Source: an uncultured Collinsella sp. (lineage in GTDB: Bacteria; Actinomycetota; Coriobacteriia; Coriobacteriales; Coriobacteriaceae). Taken from it: a stretch of DNA of 7,883 bases. The position numbers were made by a program, and so were the translations under genes. Below, one piece after another: positions 5,481-7,883 of this stretch. A model generated the notes under the pieces. That model was given only the letters and a program-made list of their open reading frames with translations, was not told where the DNA came from and searched no databases. Positions within the stretch are counted from its first letter, which is position 1. Each line of letters starts with the position of its first letter. The stretch is from assembly GCA_902470765.1 (NCBI GenBank), contig CABRHW010000034.1, positions 1-7,883 on the forward strand, in the 5' to 3' direction.

Positions 5481-5524
5481 TGGTAGCCCTGTGCTGCAAA
5501 CGCACCTTAAACGCAAGGAGTCCC

Positions 5525-7672
5525 ATGGATCTTATCGCCCAGCTCGCCCGCGAGCTCAACCTTAAGGCCGCCAACGTCGAGGCAGCCGTCAAGCTCATCG
5601 ACGAGGGCAACACCATCCCCTTTATCTCGCGCTACCGCAAGGAGGCCACAGGCGGAATGGACGACGTCGCCCTGCGCGCACTCGACGAGCGCCTGTCCTA
5701 CCTGCGCAATCTTGAACAGCGCAAAGAGGACGTCCTTCTGCTCATCGACGCCCAGGGCAAACTTACGCCCGAGCTCGAACAGCAAATTCGCGAGGCCGCG
5801 CAGCTCCAGCGTGTCGAGGACCTCTACAAGCCCTACCGCAAAAAGCGCATGACCCGCGCACAGAAGGCCCGCGAGGCAGGCCTGGAGCCGCTCGCCAACA
5901 TGATCATCATGCAGGCCTCGGCCAAGGGCAGCGCGCTCGACACCGCCGCGGCCTACGTCAACGAGGAAGCCGGCTTCGACACGCCCGAGAAGGCGCTCGC
6001 CGGCGCGGCGGACATCGTGGCCGAGACGGTGGCCGAAGACCCCGAGAACGTCGCCGACCTGCGCGCCTTTACGCAAAACACCGCCGACATCATCGTCGAG
6101 GCCACCGACCCCGCCGAGAAGACCCCCTACGAGCCGTACTACAGCTATGATGAGCCGCTGCGCCGTATTCCCAACCACCGCGTGCTGGCTATCGACCGCG
6201 GTGAGCGCGAGGGCAAACTCCGCGTGCGCGTGAACGTCGACGGCGCTGCCGCCACGGCGCGCCTCGGCAGCCGTTGGCCCCGACGCCAGGGCGTCTTCGC
6301 GCCCGTCTTTGACGCCGCCATCGCTGACGGCTACAAGCGCCTCATGGCCCCCTCGCTGGAGCGCGAGGCCCGCGCCAAGCTCACCGTTCGCGCCCAGACC
6401 GAGGCCATTAATGTCTTTGCCAAGAATCTCGAGGGCCTGCTCTCGGCACGCCCCGTGCGCGGCGCCCGCGTGCTCGCGCTCGATCCGGGCTACCGCACCG
6501 GCTGCAAGGTCGCCGTCATGGACGAGACCGGCAAGCTGCTCGACCACGGCGTGGTCTACCCCACCAAGCCGCGCCACGACGTCGCCGGCACCAAGCGCGA
6601 GCTCGCCCGCCTCGTCAAAAAGGACGGCGTCAACACCATCGTCATCGGCAACGGCACCGCCAGCCGCGAGACCGAGGAAGTCGTCTCGGAGTTCATTGCC
6701 GAGCAGGCACCCAGCCTTCGCTACATCATCGTTAACGAAGCCGGCGCGTCGGTGTACTCCGCTTCCGAGCTCGCCAGCCAGGAATACCCCGACCTGGACG
6801 TCACCGTGCGTGGCGCCATGAGCCTGGGCCGCCGCCTGCAGGACCCGCTGGCAGAGCTCGTCAAGATTCCGCCCCAGTCCATCGGTGTGGGCCAGTACCA
6901 GCATGACCTTGACCAGGCCGAGCTCTCGCGCACTCTGGGCCACGTGGTGGAGGACGTCGTTAACCGCGTGGGTGTCGACGTAAACACCGCGAGCGCAAGT
7001 CTGCTGGGATACGTATCGGGCATCACGCCGAGCGTGGCCAAAAACATCGTGGCCTACCGCGAGGAAAACGGCGCCTTTACCGATCGCCGCCAGCTCAAGA
7101 AGGTCCCCAAGCTGGGGCCCAAGGCATATCTCAACGCCGCGGGTTTCCTGCGCATTAGCGGCGGCAAGAACCCACTCGACGCGACAAGCGTCCACCCCGA
7201 GAGCTACGAGGTGGCCACGGCCGTCCTGGAGCGTGCCGGCGTTGCGGCAAGCGAGCTCAGCCGCGGCGGCGTGCCCGACATCGAGCGCCGCCTGGGCAGC
7301 ATCTCGGCGCTAGCAAGCGACCTGAACTGCGGTACCCTGACGCTCATCGACATTGTCAACGAGCTCAAGAAGCCCGGCCGCGACCCGCGCGACGACGCGC
7401 CCGAGGTGGTCTTTAGCCGCTCGGCACTTTCCATCGACGACCTGGAACCCGGCATGGAGCTCAAGGGCACGGTGCGCAACGTCGTCGACTTTGGCGCCTT
7501 CGTCGACGTGGGAGTGCACCAGGACGGCCTTGTGCACATCTCCAAGCTGGCCAACCGCTTTGTCAAGCACCCGAGCGACGTGGTGCGCATCGGTGACACG
7601 GTCAAGGTGTGGGTCGAAAAGGTCGATCGCGACCGCAAGAAGATCTCGCTCACCATGGTACAGGGCAAGTAA
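5525..7672 (+). CDS. tex: Tex family RNA-binding transcription accessory protein
   Basis: A 715-residue protein matching the Tex (YhgF) architecture and typical length. The helical N-terminal region opens with LNLKAANVEAAVKLIDEGNTIPFISRYRKEATG-type sequence. A YqgF/RNase H-like domain begins around 313 with LALDPGYRTG (Asp320). A helix-hairpin-helix region (about 487-545) carries VNTASASLLGYVSGI and VPKLGPKAY. A C-terminal S1 RNA-binding domain (about 640-713) includes GTVRNVVDFGAFVDVG and DGLVHISKL. Tex is a cytoplasmic nucleic-acid-binding factor tied to transcription and RNA processing; its exact activity is not settled. The start is ATG 5525 with AAGGAG (5515-5520) 4 bases before. An in-frame GTG at 5438 lacks a ribosome site and would add 29 residues foreign to the family. 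The gene stands alone behind its own upstream region and looks like a housekeeping gene unrelated to the catabolic set. Confidence 0.96.
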   Translation: MDLIAQLARELNLKAANVEAAVKLIDEGNTIPFISRYRKEATGGMDDVALRALDERLSYLRNLEQRKEDVLLLIDAQGKLTPELEQQIREAAQLQRVEDLYKPYRKKRMTRAQKAREAGLEPLANMIIMQASAKGSALDTAAAYVNEEAGFDTPEKALAGAADIVAETVAEDPENVADLRAFTQNTADIIVEATDPAEKTPYEPYYSYDEPLRRIPNHRVLAIDRGEREGKLRVRVNVDGAAATARLGSRWPRRQGVFAPVFDAAIADGYKRLMAPSLEREARAKLTVRAQTEAINVFAKNLEGLLSARPVRGARVLALDPGYRTGCKVAVMDETGKLLDHGVVYPTKPRHDVAGTKRELARLVKKDGVNTIVIGNGTASRETEEVVSEFIAEQAPSLRYIIVNEAGASVYSASELASQEYPDLDVTVRGAMSLGRRLQDPLAELVKIPPQSIGVGQYQHDLDQAELSRTLGHVVEDVVNRVGVDVNTASASLLGYVSGITPSVAKNIVAYREENGAFTDRRQLKKVPKLGPKAYLNAAGFLRISGGKNPLDATSVHPESYEVATAVLERAGVAASELSRGGVPDIERRLGSISALASDLNCGTLTLIDIVNELKKPGRDPRDDAPEVVFSRSALSIDDLEPGMELKGTVRNVVDFGAFVDVGVHQDGLVHISKLANRFVKHPSDVVRIGDTVKVWVEKVDRDRKKISLTMVQGK

Positions 7673-7763
7673 ACCGCCAAAGCAAAGGTACCCCCTGTAG
7701 CGATGTGCAAAATCGCGAGTATTCTGCAAATTCCACCGTTCCGGATGCCCCTCAGAGACGAAA
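7673..7763. other. Gene-free stretch after tex
   Basis: No coding region is visible. It contains a small hairpin GCGAT (7700-7704)/ATCGC (7712-7716), and the motif TGCAAA occurs twice within 30 bases (7706-7711 and 7725-7730). Neither suggests a clear function. No tRNA or other known RNA gene is recognised. Confidence 0.5.
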
Positions 7764-7824
7764 AAGCATGGAACAGCCCCCGTTTTAGCGTCATCAGAGC
7801 CAAAACGGGGGCCGTTCCATGCTT
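7764..7824. terminator. Strong 3' hairpin after tex, T-tract on minus strand
   Basis: AAGCATGGAAC (7764-7774) pairs with GTTCCATGCTT (7814-7824). After an A/C mismatch GCCCCCGTTTT (7776-7786) pairs with AAAACGGGGGC (7802-7812), and after a second A/C mismatch GC pairs with GC (7788-7789, 7799-7800) around a 9-base loop. On the plus strand CGGTGG follows, with no T-run. On the minus strand the stem runs into a five-T tract (7761-7765 complement), so it would terminate leftward transcription from a gene beyond the window. It could also cap the tex mRNA 3' end. Confidence 0.6.
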
Positions 7825-7851
7825 CGGTGGTAGCGCGCAGAGATGTGGTGT

Positions 7852-7883
7852 AAGAGGCGGGGCATGCCCCGCCTCTTCTCTTT
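7852..7883 (+). terminator. Perfect palindrome with T-rich tail, rightward terminator
   Basis: Bases 7852-7877 form an exact 26-base palindrome (AAGAGGCGGGGCA and its complement), which as RNA makes an 11-bp GC-rich stem with a CATG loop. CTCTTT follows and the window ends within it, so the full T-tract cannot be judged. It lies 180 bases after the tex stop and is the best rightward terminator candidate for tex. Confidence 0.65.

Noticed and set aside
5438..5524. 29-codon N-terminal extension of tex from GTG 5438
   Set aside because: It has no ribosome site, overlaps the inverted repeat, and does not look like Tex. ATG 5525 has AAGGAG and begins with the family's usual N-terminus.
5507..7195. 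562-codon open frame on the minus strand across tex
   Set aside because: It is an antisense shadow produced by high-GC codon bias; its Gly/Val/Ala/Asp-rich translation has no recognisable domain, while tex is clear on the other strand.

Overview
The window is GC-rich and gene-dense, with strong C/G preference at third codon positions and clear AAGGAG-type ribosome sites. Together with the protein styles and abundant intergenic palindromes, this suggests a high-GC gut actinobacterium of the Coriobacteriia, most likely Collinsella or a close relative. That assignment rests on composition and recollection, not on a search.

Layout. (1) The window opens inside an ABC exporter gene whose ATPase C-terminus ends at 482. 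(2) A convergent gap (483-687) holds a long near-perfect palindrome and a bidirectional-type terminator. (3) A leftward LysR-type regulator gene occupies 688-1566. (4) A divergent control region of about 230 bases separates it from (5) a rightward three-gene set: a short-chain dehydrogenase/reductase (1800-2681), an OFA-type MFS carrier (2748-4004) and a Gfo/Idh/MocA oxidoreductase (4074-5114). The set is followed by an intrinsic terminator at 5187-5221. (6) A 410-base gap carries that terminator and a roughly 160-base inverted-repeat element. (7) The housekeeping gene tex (5525-7672) follows. (8) A tail with two further strong hairpins closes the window.

How the genes may work together: a LysR regulator divergently placed beside a transporter and two NAD(P)-dependent dehydrogenase families is a classic layout for an inducible catabolic cassette. 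The carrier would import a small, possibly acidic or polyhydroxylated compound. The two dehydrogenases would oxidise, reduce or epimerise it through a keto intermediate. The substrate cannot be read from the sequence, and no kinase, aldolase or dehydratase is present here. ABC exporter and tex look unrelated to this cassette.

The least explained parts are non-coding. They are the palindromes at 497-604 and 4015-4041, the nested inverted repeat at 5282-5443, and the hairpin at 7764-7824. All look like members of dispersed repeat or structured-RNA families, which only a genome-wide search could confirm.
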